From Diacronema lutheri (Eukaryota; Haptophyta; Pavlovophyceae; Pavlovales; Pavlovaceae), in contig JAGTXO010000062.1 of NCBI GenBank assembly GCA_019448385.1, positions 124,001 to 188,000 of the forward strand: a DNA stretch of 64,000 nucleotides, written 5' to 3'. A program made the translations under genes and the position numbers. Below, piece after piece: positions 49,716-62,445 of the stretch. The notes beneath the pieces were generated by a model. It was given only the letters and a program-made list of their open reading frames with translations, was not told where the DNA came from and did not search any database. Position 1 is the first letter of the stretch. Every line of letters starts with the position of its first letter.

Positions 49716-51351
49716 ATGGCGCGTGCACGGCGCGGCGCCTTGAGCAAGTTTTACGTCGTCGGTCGGCAGCCTGTGGAAGACGCGTTTGACGGCCCGATGT
49801 GGCCGGTGAGAGTGCCCGGCGTGCCGCGTGGTGAGCGCCTGCACGGCTTGCCGGGCTCGGCGCGCGCCCAGCCAGCCTCCCTCCATCCCGCCGCAAACCG
49901 TGCGTGCGCACCCCGCACACCCGGCGCTGCGCGGCGCGGCGCAGGCGCGAAAAACGAGGGCAGCGCGTGCTACACGACCGTCCTTATGCAATCGCTCTTC
50001 GCCCTGAACATGCTCCGTGCGATGCTTCGCTCCGCTTCGCGCCGTGCCAACAGCGTCGAGAGGGCGCGTTTTCGGGACTTTGGCACGCTGATCGAGGACA
50101 CCAGGGCGCCGACACGGCTGTGTCTTGTGTCCGTCATCGACGTCATCTCGGGCCGTGGCGCGCGAAGGACGCCGCAGGATGCCGCTGAGTTCTTCCGGTT
50201 GCTGCTCGGCCGAGTGCCCGGGCTCGCTGCGGCCTTTGAAGCCGACACACGCGTCGGGCCAGTGCTCGAGCAGATCGCCGTGCCTTCAGAGGCCGGCGAG
50301 GGCATCGCCGTACTCGTCAGCGTCGGCGGCGATGCGGCGCGCGCGCTTGCACACGCTCTGGGGGGCGCCGCTGGGCCGCCGCGGGATCGCCACACGAACG
50401 CGGGCCACTCGGGCGTGCTCACGCCAGCCAGCATTGCTGTCGAGGCGCCGCGCACGACGCGCGGCAATGGCTCGCAGTGCAAGAACAACCGCGCGCTCGT
50501 GTGCGCGCCGCGGCTGCTGCTCGGCGGGCGCGACCACCTCCCCGTCGCCGGCGTGGTGCACGTGGGCGAGGGGCCGATGAGCGGGCACCTTGTCGCCATC
50601 GTGCTCCGCAACGAGGCTTGGTTTCCGTGCGACGACTACAACGTGCGGCGGCGCGCACGGTCGCTCGGTGCCGCGACCGGCGGTCGAGCGCAGCCGCGAC
50701 CGCCCCGTCCTCCCGCGCGGCACGCGCGCGTGGCCTGAAAGCTCGCGCGCGCGCCTGCCGCACGCACGCGCGTTGCCCGCGCAGATCTACAACGTGCCTG
50801 AGTCCGACGCGCTGGCGTGGGCAAGTGGTGCGAGCATGCTCGTTCACAGCCGGCTCGACGTGGAGCCGTTGGACCCGGCGCTGGGCTCAGCGTCACCGCC
50901 GTCGGCCGCATCGCCTGCGTGGCCGAGCTCGGAGCCCGACGCGCCGACCTTGCCGGCAGCCTGGCCGCGGGTGCGGCAGATGGCAGCGGTGCCAACAGAT
51001 GCGACGATCGGCATCGCGGAGACGGCTGCAGACATCTCTACGGCGGCGATCGGCCCAGCTGCGTGCGAGGCCCGCCAAGTTGTCTCCGTGACGCGCGCAT
51101 TGCCAACAGCGGTGAGTGCGTCCTCGTCTCCGGCGGCCGCTGTGCCCCCCCCCCCCCCCCCCCCCACACACACACAACTCTCCCTACCTTCTTCCTCCTT
51201 TCGCACCTCGCACGCGCACGCCGTCCGCTGTCCGCTGTCCGCGGCCCAAATTGCCTTGCGGAAGCCGAGCAGGCAGAGCCCTGCTTGGATGGCTCCAGCG
51301 CGCATCTTGTGGATGGCGACGCTGTGGGCGAGCACGGACGCTCAAATGTGA
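49716..51351 (+). CDS. USP-like cysteine protease (C19 fold), probably two exons
   Basis: Suggested exons 49716-50642 and 50785-51351. The start MARARRGALSKFYVVGRQPV is tentative; the frame is open further upstream. Ubiquitin-specific-protease landmarks: the Cys box KNEGSACYTTVLMQSLF (family NxGNTCYMNSxLQxLF), QDAAEFFRLLLGRVPGL (family QQDAxEF), NNRALVCAPRLLLGG and the His box GPMSGHLVAIVLRNEAWFPC-DDYNV. The zinc-finger insertion of typical USPs is absent, so the catalytic core is small. The second exon begins IYNVPESDALAWASGASMLV and repeats the TACAACGTGC of the exon 1 end. The C-terminal ~140 residues are low-complexity and the true 3' end may differ. It would cleave ubiquitin or ubiquitin-like conjugates if active. 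It neighbours mobile-element debris and the giant C48-like gene. Confidence 0.6.
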
Positions 51352-51449
51352 CCAGTGGCGCGCACGTGCACGTGCGCTAACTGGACGTCGAGCGTGTGCG
51401 CCTTGTCCGCACGTGTGCACTCACGTGCGTCTGCGGCGATCTGCCCGGC

Positions 51450-51990
51450 GTAGTAGTCCGCGCGCGCGGGAGCCGCGTCGGCAGTAGGAGCAGGATAACG
51501 TACTTGCGCCTGACGAGGACGGCGAGAAGTGCGGCTTTTCGCTCGGGGTCTACCATGCCGCCGAGGTTGGCGCTGGCGCGCGTGAGGCAGTCGGAGCGCG
51601 CTGGGCCCGGGTTGAAGGCCTCACCCCGGGGGACGGGAGGATTCAAGGCGCCGAGCCGCTGCGGGTGCGGCGGGAGGCCCCGGGCGGGTGTGCTAATGCG
51701 GCTCGATGGCCGCCTGCCGGGGGGGGGGGGGGGGGGGGGGGGGGAGGGGGGGGGGGGGGGGGGGGGGGGGGCGTTGGGCCGCCCGCGGAAACGGAGGTGA
51801 GCGTGTGGGAGCGGCGCGCGTCGGCGCGCGCGGCTGGCGTGCAGCACGGATAAGTCTTGTGTGGACTTCGCGGGGCGGATCCCGGTGCAGGGATCGCCGA
51901 CGTAGGCCGCGAGCGCGAGCAGGGCGGGGATGAAGACGGATGATGGGGTTGGGGCCAAGGCCGCCGCACCCGCAGCTATCACGGTGGCAG
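51450..51990 (-). mobile_element. LINE-type retrotransposon fragment, start of the APE-like endonuclease
   Basis: On the minus strand a hydrophobic stretch (ALTVAVAATVIAAGAAALAP) and a poly-C interruption are followed by RGEAFNPGPARSD and then ASANLGGMVDPERKAALLAV-LVRRKYVILLL. NPGP before an SAN-x-GL-x-DPxKRxALLxxL-x-RxxYDVxLLQET-like block is the usual beginning of ORF2 in several non-LTR families, where NPGP is part of a 2A-like peptide. The endonuclease breaks off near 51450 and no reverse transcriptase is found, so this is a short fragment. A block further upstream (WATVPLVTDEAAKLAILAAL, about 52640-52720) may belong to the same element. Confidence 0.45.
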
Positions 51991-52173
51991 CGACCGCCAC
52001 GGTCAGTGCGAGGCTCGCGTGGCCGCTGCGCGGGCAGCTCGCCCGCCAGGTCCAGGAGGGCCGGCCTGCGGCCTCAGTGCCCAGCGTTGGGCATGTCAGC
52101 GTCTGCGTCTGCGGGCCCGCCACTGCGATGGCGCATTGAGCCTGGCGCACCAAAACGCAATCGGTCCGCCGAT

Positions 52174-52210
<37 letters not shown>

Positions 52211-54113
52211 CGAGGCGTGCGCGGGGGCTTGGGGTGGGCTCCGGGTGCCGGCGCTGTGCCAGCGGCGGGCTTGGTTGACGCCGTCTCGCCGGGGCCCTTG
52301 CGCCTTGCGGCGCGAGCGTCGCGGAGGGGCGTCGGCTGCGCTGGCTCCGCGTCGGCGGTGGCGTGGGGCAGGCTCTTGTGGAGGGCGGAGCGCTCGCGCA
52401 CGAGTCGGTTGCCAAGGCGGGCTGTCTGCGTGCCGTTGGGCTGCGCTTGGGCAGGTAGGACCTGCGGCCTCGGGGGCGGGCGGGTTTTCGTGTTGGGCCA
52501 GGCGGCAACGCGCACCGGCCGTGTTCGCGGCCGGCAGGCGGACGTCCGCAGCGGGGCGGAGAATGCGGGTGAAGCGCTTGCACGGGCGCGGTTCGCACCT
52601 GGCGGCCAGGCGATCACGAACCGTTGGGTCGCCCGGCTGTTTGGTGGAGCCGAGGGCAGCAAGGATAGCGAGCTTGGCCGCCTCATCGGTGACGAGCGGC
52701 ACTGTTGCCCAGCTCTGTACCTCGAAGCCCTGGATGTGCAGGCGTCGGGGAAGTTCCCGGCAGCGTCGCCTGCGTCCGTCGAGAGGCGGACCGAAGTCGC
52801 GCCCGTGCCCCCGTTGGCGACACCGAGCTCTCGCTCGTTCACACCGGCCCGCCGACGCGGGCGCGTGGTGCGCGCGCGTTGGGTGCGTGTCTGCCTCGAG
52901 CAGCGTGCCCAGTCGCAGTGTGGGCGCGTGTCCGTCTGCCTCAAAACGCCACGTGGAGGGGAAGGCGCGGGGCGGGCTCGCCGAGGAGGTGCCGCCGCTC
53001 GCTGCCACCCGGCGCGGGCTCGGGGCAGCCGTCTTCGGGTGCCGCGCTCTTCGCGCCATGCACGAACGTTCCGCCGCGCTCGCAGCGCGCGAGCGCACAC
53101 ACAGAGCGCGCGGCGACCCCGGCGGGGGCAGTGCGTCCCGGTGGCACTCGCGGGCGCGCGCCTGGCCTGGGCGCAGCTGGGCGCGTTGCCGCCCGCGCAG
53201 CGAGCCGCCCGCGCGCCTCGCCGCGCGCGCGCTTCGTCGCACGCGTGCGCCCTGCATGCACGCGCACAGCGCGCGGCGGCTCGGCGCAGTGCAAGGCAGA
53301 GCGTGCTGCAACGGTTGCGAGGGCGCGCACGCGCGGCGCGGCGCGCCCCTGTGTGGTCGCCTGCGCGCGGCGCGTGGTCCGGACGCAGCTCGGTGGCGTG
53401 ATGCCGTTCGTGCAACACAGTGCGCGTGAGAGCCGCACGTGCACACCTGCAGTGCAACGCGGCATTGCGCGCGTTGCGTGGGCGGAGCGCGGCTGGATGT
53501 GCTTGAGGTCGCGCAGCATGCCGCGCGCCGCGCGCTGTGCGGCGCAGCGAGTCGGCCATGCCCCTGGTCCTCGTCTCCGGGGGGGGGGGGGGGGTGGTGG
53601 TGGCAACCAGGATCCGCCAGCGCGTGGTGGGCGCCGTCCAACTCCCAGCCAGGATGCGCCCCGTTCTTCCCCGACACTCTCCGTCCAAACCCGCCGCCCA
53701 GCCTGCCGCCGCACCCGCCGCCAACGCCGCCGCGCACCCATCCGCCGAGCTCACCTCGCGCGCGCTCGCGCTCACGCTGCGCGACGAGGCTGCGCAGGCC
53801 GGCGCGCGGCCGTGCAGAGCAGCGCAGGCCGGCGCGCGGCCGCGCGCGCGCGCTCACGTTGCGGCCGCGCAGCGAGCTTTCGCCGCGTCGCAGCCCCTCC
53901 GAGCAGCCACGATGCACGCCCCCGGAGGACGTTGGCCGCGCTCGGAGGCCGCGCTCGGGCGCGCAAAGAGAGGCGGCGCGGGCAAACGAGTAGGCTCGGC
54001 GCGCTGGCGGGTCCTGGTTGTGGGAGAGCGGGGCATTCTCCAGGGCATCATGTAAATTCTCCCAAGTATCATCCGGGCCGCCATCCGGACACTGACGTGC
54101 CCACAGTCTGCAG
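51991..54113. other. Unassigned low-complexity stretch with poly-G/C tracts
   Basis: Long open frames exist on both strands (for example 51377-54241 minus and 52019-53401 plus), but most are Arg/Ala/Pro-rich shadows of GC-rich sequence. Poly-G runs at 51721-51770, 52178-52210 and 53579-53595 look like intron fillers. A plus-strand segment (ITNRWVARLFGGAEGSKDSE) and the overlapping minus segment both look weakly protein-like; I cannot decide the strand. Confidence 0.4.
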
Positions 54114-57100
54114 ATGGAGGACTCCGTGAAGGACGCTTTGCCCGGCGGGCGGGGCGGCTCGGACAGTTTCTCGCTGGCCCTCAGCACCATTCTGTCGCCG
54201 GGAGATACCCACCCCCACGTGGTCCCATCCACTTGCCTCATCGCCCTGCTGCGTTACGCGGATTTCGGCACGAGCAGGGTTAGGGTGGGCGACACGGGGT
54301 GCTCGCAGCATGCGCTCAAGGTGGCGCTGCGCAACCTGCGCAAAGCATGCGCGGATGCGGACCGGTTTGGGCAGGTGCTCGTGGTCGTGCTACCGCTCTG
54401 CCTCCGCGCGTCCAGCGGCCTCGTGCACTGGACGGCGGCGTACCTGCTCCTCGCGCCGCCCGCGCAGCGCGGCGCGCCGCCCGGCGCCGCGCTCGCCCTG
54501 CTCGCCGATTCGCGCACCTTGGGCAACGGCGAATCGGCGTACGCCACGGCGGCCGGCGTGCTCATCAAGAAGCTTGCGCAGCGCATCGGCAGAACAGCGC
54601 CGCCCATCGATGCCTTCAAGGCGCCCCCGCAGAGTGGGGCCGCGTGTTGCTTCGCCGCGGCAACAGTCGCGGCCGAGGTCGTGGCGAGCGCATCGACGCT
54701 CTACGGCCGCCGCGCGAGTGTCCTTGTCGACATCAAGAAGGCTTTGGACGCGCGCCTCGCGCGCCTCACGACGGCCGCGTACGAGGAGACCCGCGCGCGC
54801 ACGCTCCGCGCCGCCATCGGCGCTCTGCTCGGCGACCGCGCCAGGCGCTTCGGCCCGTTCACCCGCGAGGCCGCGCGGCTCGCCGAGGCCGCGCGGCTCG
54901 CCGAGGCGTGCGATGCCAGTGTCGGCGGATCCGCGCCCGACGGGCTGCTGCAGGCCGTCGAGGCGGCGCTGCGCGCGCCCGACGACCGCATCGCACGCAC
55001 GGCCGCGCTCGACGCGCTCACGGGCGCTGCAGGCCGCGCGCTGTCGACGGCGGCCAGGCCGCGCGGCGCGGCGGCGCCAAGGCCGCCGTCGCGAGCGCCA
55101 CCGCCGCGTGCGCCGCAGCGGCGCGCCGCCTCGGCGTGGGGGCCCCGACCATTCAGCAGCCTCGGCGGGGGCGAGGGCGACGGGGACGATGGCGACGCCA
55201 CCACCGCTGACGACGGGGAGGGCGCGGAGGACGGGGACGACGACCCCGCGGGCGCGGCGGCTGCGGCGGTGGCGACGGGCACGGCGGCGACGAGCGCGGT
55301 GGCGGCGGGCGCGGCACCAACCTCGCCGGCGGCGGCGGACGGCGGTGGCTCGGCGCCGCTCGAACGCCGCTGCGTCTACACTGCGCCTGATGAGGGCGAC
55401 GCGGACGCGCGCGTGTACGACGCCAAGGACCCCGAGCAGCTAAAAGCGGGCAGGGCGCGGCTACGGGCGAACAGCGGGCGCGCGCCCGCCGTGGTCGACA
55501 CGCTTTTCGCGCACGCGACGGGCACGATCGTCACGCGGCAGCGCACGGAGGGCGTGACCGGCGCGGGCATGCACCACCTCGCCGCCCCGACGCAGGGCGC
55601 GGGGTACGGTACCGTCGTGCGGGCCGAGCTGGGCGAGCCCGGCTTCGCGGGGACGACATGGCACATGACGTCGGGCGTGGAGAACCAGCCGCGCGCGGTA
55701 CGAGCGGCCGCGCGCGCGTACGCGCACGACGGCTGGGGCGGCGTGTACAATGCGCACGAGGACTTTGCCGCCTTCGAGGGCTTGCCGCGGCTCGCCGCGC
55801 CCGAATCGCTCGCGGCCATCGCCGGCGGGTCGGCGGACGCGGTGTTCTGCTGGCGGTCCGGCCGGTCCGTCATCGGCGAGGTGACGACGGTTCACTTCAA
55901 TGGCGACCGCGCCGCCGCCATCGACCACGCGCGGGCGCTGCGCGTCAGGCCCGATTGGCGCTCGCAGCCCAGGATCTACGAGGCGGCGTGCGGCGCGGAG
56001 GGCACGGTGCTGCTCGTGTGGGTCGTGCCCGACCGTCACAAGAACCCGCGGCTGGACTGGGCGCCGATTCTCGTCGTGATCCACCTGCCCGCCGACCCCG
56101 ACTGGCTCGCGCGCGCCACGCCGGCGATCGCGAAGGCGCGGCGCGAGGTCGAGGACGGACGCGCGCGCGCGGAGGCGCGCGGCGTGCCGCAGCACCTCGC
56201 CTACACGCTGAGCCCACGCTTCCGAGGCACCGCGCCGCGCGGAGCCGCGCGCGTGCCGCCGCGCCTCGGCGCGAGCGACGCGCGCGAGGCGCGCGCGCTC
56301 GCGGCGCTCGAGCCGGCGCTCATGTTCGCGCCGGCCTGGCGGCGCGCGGTGCGCGCGGCGAGCCGCGCCCCCGGCAGTGGCGCCGCGGCCGTCGAGCGCG
56401 CGCTCGCGCGCCTGCACAACGCGCTCGAGCCCGATGACGAGAGCGCGCCCGAGTCGACGCGCGTCGCGCCGCTCGCCGCCGCGCTCGAGCAGTCGGCGGG
56501 CTGGCCGGCGGGCACGGCGCGCATGGCGGCAAGCGTGACCAAGGGCCCCGGCGTCGGAGATGGCGCAGGTGGCGACGAAGTGACCAAAGTGGAGGAAACG
56601 GCGAAGACGAGCGGCGACGGCTGCACCGGCACGCCTCCTCTGCGCCCGGCCGCGCGCGCGGCCGGCGCGGCGGACGACGGAGGGGCGGCGGTCGTGGCGG
56701 GCGTCGAGGGCGAGCGCGACGCACTCGCCAAGACGGGTGCCGGCGGCTGCGACGACGACGCTCGCGAGCCGCTGTCGGCCGGCAAGCCCGGCGCACTCGC
56801 CGCCGCGGCGACCGTCGGGGGTCTCGGCGAGCTCGTCGGCAGCCTATGCGCGTGGCTGGCGCGCGGCGCGGCTGGCGGCGCCATCGCGGCCATCTCCCCC
56901 GGGACGGCCGCGCGCGGAGCAAACGGCACGCCGCAGCGCGCCGAGCCGCCGGCCGCCGGCGATCCCGTCGCTCCGCACGCGCGCGTCGCCGCTGCGGCGC
57001 CCTTGGCGGGCAGCGCGGCGGCGCCGTCGTCGGCCGCGCGCGACGCGCAGCGCGGCGTCGCGGGATTCGACGCGGCCGCGCACGCGCACGCGCGCGACGG

Positions 57101-60100
57101 CAGGCGGGCGGCACGGCGGATGCGCGAGCAGGAGGGGGCGGTGCACAGGGCCTTCCGCATGTCCCTCTGGCGCGACGCGACGTTTGTCGAGTTCGTTGAG
57201 AAGCTGCGCCCCGACGGCGGCGCGCAGCTGCTCGCGCGCGAGCCCACGCGGCGCGCGGCGGCGGTGCTGTGCGAGCTCGCGCGCGGCCGCGACGGCGCGA
57301 GCGGCGCGGCCGGGCTGCTGCACGAGATGAGAGCCGCCGATGCGCGCGCGCGCGAGGCCGCCAAAGCGGCGGAGGCAGCGCAGCTTGCGCACGGGACGCT
57401 GCGCATCGTGGCAACCGTGGCGCTGGGCGGTGCGGTCTTCGCCGGCATGTCAGCGCTGGTCGTTGCTTGCGCGGCGCGCACGGCGACCGGTGCGCTTTTT
57501 GGGGCCCGCCGCCCGCGGGCGGCCGCGCGCGGAGCCGACGACGCGCTCGGCACGCTGCAGCGCGCCAAGCCGCCGCCCGCCGACAAGGGCAAGCGCAGGC
57601 GCGCCAGAGCCAACGACGACCCCGTCGACGCGGCGCGCAAGGCCGTGGGCAAGGCGGAGGGCAACTGCCGCAAGGCAGCCCGCCGGCTGCACCTCGCTGC
57701 ACTGGGCGAGGAGGAGGCGCAGCAGCGCGTGCTCGACGCCGAGGCGGCGGAGCAGCTGGCGCGCTCGCGCGAGCCGGCCGGCGGCTGGGTAGGCAGCGCG
57801 CGCGCGCGCGCGCGCGCGCGCCCCGCCGCGCGCGCGCCCGTCGATTGGCGTGCGCGCAGCGCAGAACGGCGCGCCAGCTCCGTCACCTGCGCGCCGCCGC
57901 GCCCGTGCCCCTCGCGCGCAGGGGCGCCCTGCGGACCTGCGGCTGCAACAGGCGCACTTTGGCATGCGCGAAGATGCCGACGCGGATGTGCGCCGCGCGC
58001 ACGAGGCGCTGCGCCGGGCGAGAGAGGGTGTGGCGTGCGCCAAGGCCAGCGTGCGGCAGATGGAGGCGGCGTTGCTCAACGCGACGCGCTGCGCCACCGC
58101 GGTGCTCGCGCCGCGTGGCGTGCCGGAGGGTGACGAGCAGGCCGCGGCGAGAGAGCAGGCGGCGCTGGACCGGGAGGCGCCGCCGGCCGCGCAACGCGCG
58201 GCGCCGACGGCGCGCTCGCCCTCGGAGCCGCCGTCCGAGTGGGGCCCGCCAGCGGTCGGCCGGCGCCCGACGCCGCGTGCACTGTCGCACGCCGCGGGTC
58301 GCGGGGACGACAACCCGTTTGCGCCGCTCGCAACCGTCAGCGGCGATTGGTCGCCCACGCCGAGCTCGCGCTCGCCGTCCTCGCCGCCGCGGCAGCCGCC
58401 GTCCGACCGCCGCAGCGCGCAGCGTCGCAGCGCGCGCGCGCGGCCGCCGAGGCCGACCGTTTCGCCCGAGGACGCGCTCGCAGCCGAGCGCCAGGCGCGC
58501 GCGCTGTCGGAGCAGGCGGAGCAGAGGCGCGCCAAAAAGGCCGCCGCCAAGGCCGCGCGCCGCGCCGCGCGCGCCGCCGACAAGCGGACGGCGCGCGTCG
58601 TCCACGCGTGCGTAAGCGCCGCCTTGCGGCGCGTCTGCACGAGCGTCGCCACGGGCACGCCGCTCGCCGTGCTCCGCGAGCGCGCCGAGGGGCCGCGCGC
58701 GCCGAAGCCCGCGCCCGCGCCGCCACGCCGCGCAGCGGACGGCGGCCGCGCGCTCCGCCACGCGCGCCGTGCGGCCGCCGCGGCGGCGGAGCGCGAGGCG
58801 GCGGTGGCGGCCGACGCCGACGAGCGGTTCGAGCGGCAGCCCTCCGCCGCCCGGTTCGACGGCGGCGATGGCGGCGGAGGCGGCCACGTCGAGGCGAGCG
58901 CGCGACCGCGCGCCGGCGAGGCCGGCGAGGCTGGCGCGCACGGCGCGCCTGGCGCAGCGGGGACCCCGGCGGCGTCGCTCGCGTCGCGCAGCCCGTGTGA
59001 TGCGCGCCGCACGGCACGCCTCCCGCACGCACGCGCCGCAGCCACCTGCGCACGCAACGGCGGCTGGGGTGGCAACGTCGGCGGCGACGTGTGCGGCGGT
59101 TGTTTCGGCGGCGGCGGCGTCCGTCGCGACGCCTGCGGCGGCGGCGACGCCACCTGCGGCTGCGGCGATGGCGGCGTCGGTGCTGGCGCTGGCGAGGCCC
59201 CTGCACACGGTGCGCCGGCGCGCGCGACGGCGTCGCGCTTGCTGCGCTTGCTCGGCGCGCCACGCGCCGTGCTCGGTGCGATGGCGCACGCCGCGGCCGT
59301 GTTGGCGCGCGGCGTGGCCGCAGCCGTCGCTGGCGTGCGCGCCGCCGCGCGCGCCGTGCGGCGCGCGCGCCGCCGAGCGCCTCGCGCGCGCCGCACGGCT
59401 GCGCGGCGGGCTCGCGGCCCGCCGATGCGCGACGTCGACGGCGCCCTGCGGCCCTCGCCGTCCTGGTTGCGCACACGCCTCGTCTGCGGCCGGCGCCTCG
59501 CGCCTCTGCGCCGCGCGGGCGCGCGCCCGCCGCCCGCACACGCCGCGCCGAGTTCCCGCGCGCGCGCTGCGCAACCCGACAGCGACGCGCCGGCGTGCGC
59601 GCCGCGGCGCTCGGCGCCTGTCGGTGCGCCGCCGCGCGCGCGTGGCCTGCGCGCGGCGCGCGCACGGCGCTTCCTCGACGTCGCCGGCCGCGCGGCGCGG
59701 AGCGCGCGCCTCGGCGCGCGCATCACGCGCCAGCGCACGCCGGGTTCGCCATCGGAGCCCTGCACGGCCGAGAGCGGCGACGGCGCGGGCGCCGGCGGCG
59801 TCGGCGCGGCGGCGCCTGGCGCGGCGACGATGCGCGCCACCGGCGCGCGCGCAGCGCGCGCTGCGGCGGCGGCGGTCGGTGGCGCCTCGCGTCTCGCGCG
59901 CCGCGCGATGGCAAGCGCCGCCGCCGCTGCCACCTCCATCGCCGGCGCTGCCGCCTCCACCGTCGCCGCCGCCGCCGTTGCCATCGGCGCGGCCGTCACG
60001 TCACCGGCGTTCGCCGCGGCGCGCGGCATGGCGGCCGCATGCGTCGCTGCCTGCGCCCGCCCCACCGCCGCGCAGGCGGCCGCGTCGCGCGCGCTCGGCG

Positions 60101-62369
60101 CGCTCTTCGTGCTCGTCGACGCGGCCGACGCGGCGGGCGACAGCGACGCCGCGCTCGGCGCGCTCGCGGCCGCGGTCGACGCGACGGAGCTGCGCCCGCC
60201 GCCGGCCTTTTGGCGCGCGGGCCGCGCCGCGGCGTACGCACCGCGTCCGCCGCCCCTCGACTCGGCGCGGCCGCGCTACAACCGGCGCGCGCGCGCACCT
60301 AGCCCTCCCGTCGCGGCCGCGCGGCGCAATCTCGCGCGCGCGGTGCGCGAGCTCACGCGCGCCGCGCGCGCTGAGCGCGAGCGCGCGCCGGCGCCGCGCG
60401 GCGCGCGCGGCGGCGTGCTCCACGCGCTGCGCGCGTCGCTCCCCGTGCACGCGCGTGCCGCGCTCGGCACGGACGCGGAGCTGCGCGCGGACATCGCCGC
60501 GTTCGCGCGCGCGCGCCGCGAGCTGCACAGCCTCACCGACGCCGAGGTGGCGGCGCTCGCGCGCCCGGACGGGCCGCCGCTGCCCGTGCGGCTCGCGTGC
60601 ACGGCGGTCGCGCGCGCGCGCGGCGTGACCGTGCTGCTCGACATCGTGCCGCGCGGCGGCGGCGCGCCCGAGCGGCTCGTGTGCCGCGCCCGTCGCCGCG
60701 GCGCCGCCACGCGCACGCCACGGCCGACAGCCGCCGTTATCGCGCGCGCGCCTTGCATAGCGGCGCGCGTTGGCCACACTGAGCCGGCGCGCGCGTGCGC
60801 GGGCGGATCGATCGGGGTCGCGCGCCTCCGTTCAGCGCGCCGCCGCTCTTGGCGTGGGGCGCGGCTCGACGTGCACACCCGCGAGCGGCTGGCCACACCG
60901 GTGCCAGGCCACGTCGTGGCCTGCGCCGCCGCCTCGGCCATCGGCGCGTGCGTCGCTCGCGCGCGGCTTGGGCTTGCACGGCTGGCGCGCGCGTGGCCCT
61001 GCGCCTCCGCTCCACTGGCCGCTGCTGCTGTCGCCTTCGCGCCTGCCGCCGACGGTGTTTTCTGCGCCCCGCTGGGCGCTCCTGCATCCGCCTTCGCGCC
61101 TGCCGCCGACGGTGTTTTCCCCGCCGCACTAGCCGCTGCTGCATCCGCCTTCGCGCCTGCCGCCGATTTTCCCGCCCCACTAGTTGCTCCTGCATTCGCC
61201 TCCGCGCCTGCCACCGACGGCGTTTTCCCCGCCCCACTAGCCGCTGCCGCTGCCGCGTCCGCGCCCGCCGCCGCGGGCGCGTCTTCCGCCCCACCAGCCA
61301 TCGCCGCCGCGCCCGCCGCCAACGCGCGCACCGCCAACGTGCCCGTTGCCAACGAGGCTACCGCCACCGAACCAGCCGCCCTTGAGCTTCCCCTCCAACC
61401 CGCCAACTCGGCGCTGCTTGCGTGGGCGGGCGACGCGGCTGCGCGCCGGCTGGCCGCCGCCGCCGCGAGCGCCGGCCTCCCGCAGGCAGAGCTGGAGCGC
61501 ATCGCCAGCGGCGACATGCTCGCCTCAACCGTCGACGCGTGCTGCGAGGTCGTGCTGCGCGTGCACGGGCAGGCCGGCGGCGGGCATGTCTGCCACGTGC
61601 CGCTCGCCGCGCAACCCGCGGTGTTTCAGGACGACGCCGAGCGCGCCGCGCTGCTGCACCGCCTGCGCAGCGAGGCGACAACGCAGGCTGTCATCGGCGT
61701 GTGGAGCCCGTCGGACGAGCGCGGCGGCGCGGGCGGTGACGACGGCGCGCAGCTCGCCTCCGGCCATTTCACCGCGTTGCGCCTTGTGCGCGTCGCGCGC
61801 GCGGGCGAGCATCGCTACGACGCGGTGCTCGTCGACACGCTCGCGTCGCCCTGCAGGCAGGCGCTCATGCTCGCCAAGGCGATAACTGCCACGCTGCACG
61901 CGGCGGGTCTCGACATTTCGCGCGTGCGCCGCGCGCTGCTGCTCAACGAGGCGGCGCAGCGTGGCGCGACGTGCGGCCTCGCGATAGTGGGCGCGCTCAA
62001 CGACGCGCTCGCCGCGGCGGGCTGCTCGTCCGCGCCGCGCACGTTCAGCGTGGCGGACATGTACGCTGTCGGCGAGCGCCTCCGCGTCGCGCTGACCGGC
62101 GCGGCCAGCGATCGTGCGCCGGGCGGCGTCTGCGCGGTCACGAGCGCGGTGCGTGGCGGGGGCAGCCCCGATCGCGCCGAAACGCCGCCGCAGACGCGCG
62201 GCGCCAAGGCCGCCGCTGGCGTCACCGCCGCCGCCACCGCCGCCGCCACGCCGCCGCCGCCCGCGCTGGGCGCCGCCGCCGCCGCCACCGCCGCCGCCGC
62301 CGCTGCTGCCGCCGCCGTGGCCGCGCCGCCACCGCCGCCACCGCCGCCGCCGGCCGGCGACGCGGGCGA

Positions 62370-62445
<76 letters not shown>

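Noticed and set aside
51377-54241. 954-residue minus open frame
   Set aside because: Mostly Arg/Ala/Pro-rich low complexity crossing poly-C runs; only the NPGP-endonuclease-like block is protein-like.
57450-60065. 871-residue minus open frame and similar ones to 64 kb
   Set aside because: Antisense shadows of the giant plus-strand gene, with the codon-position GC bias expected of the complement.
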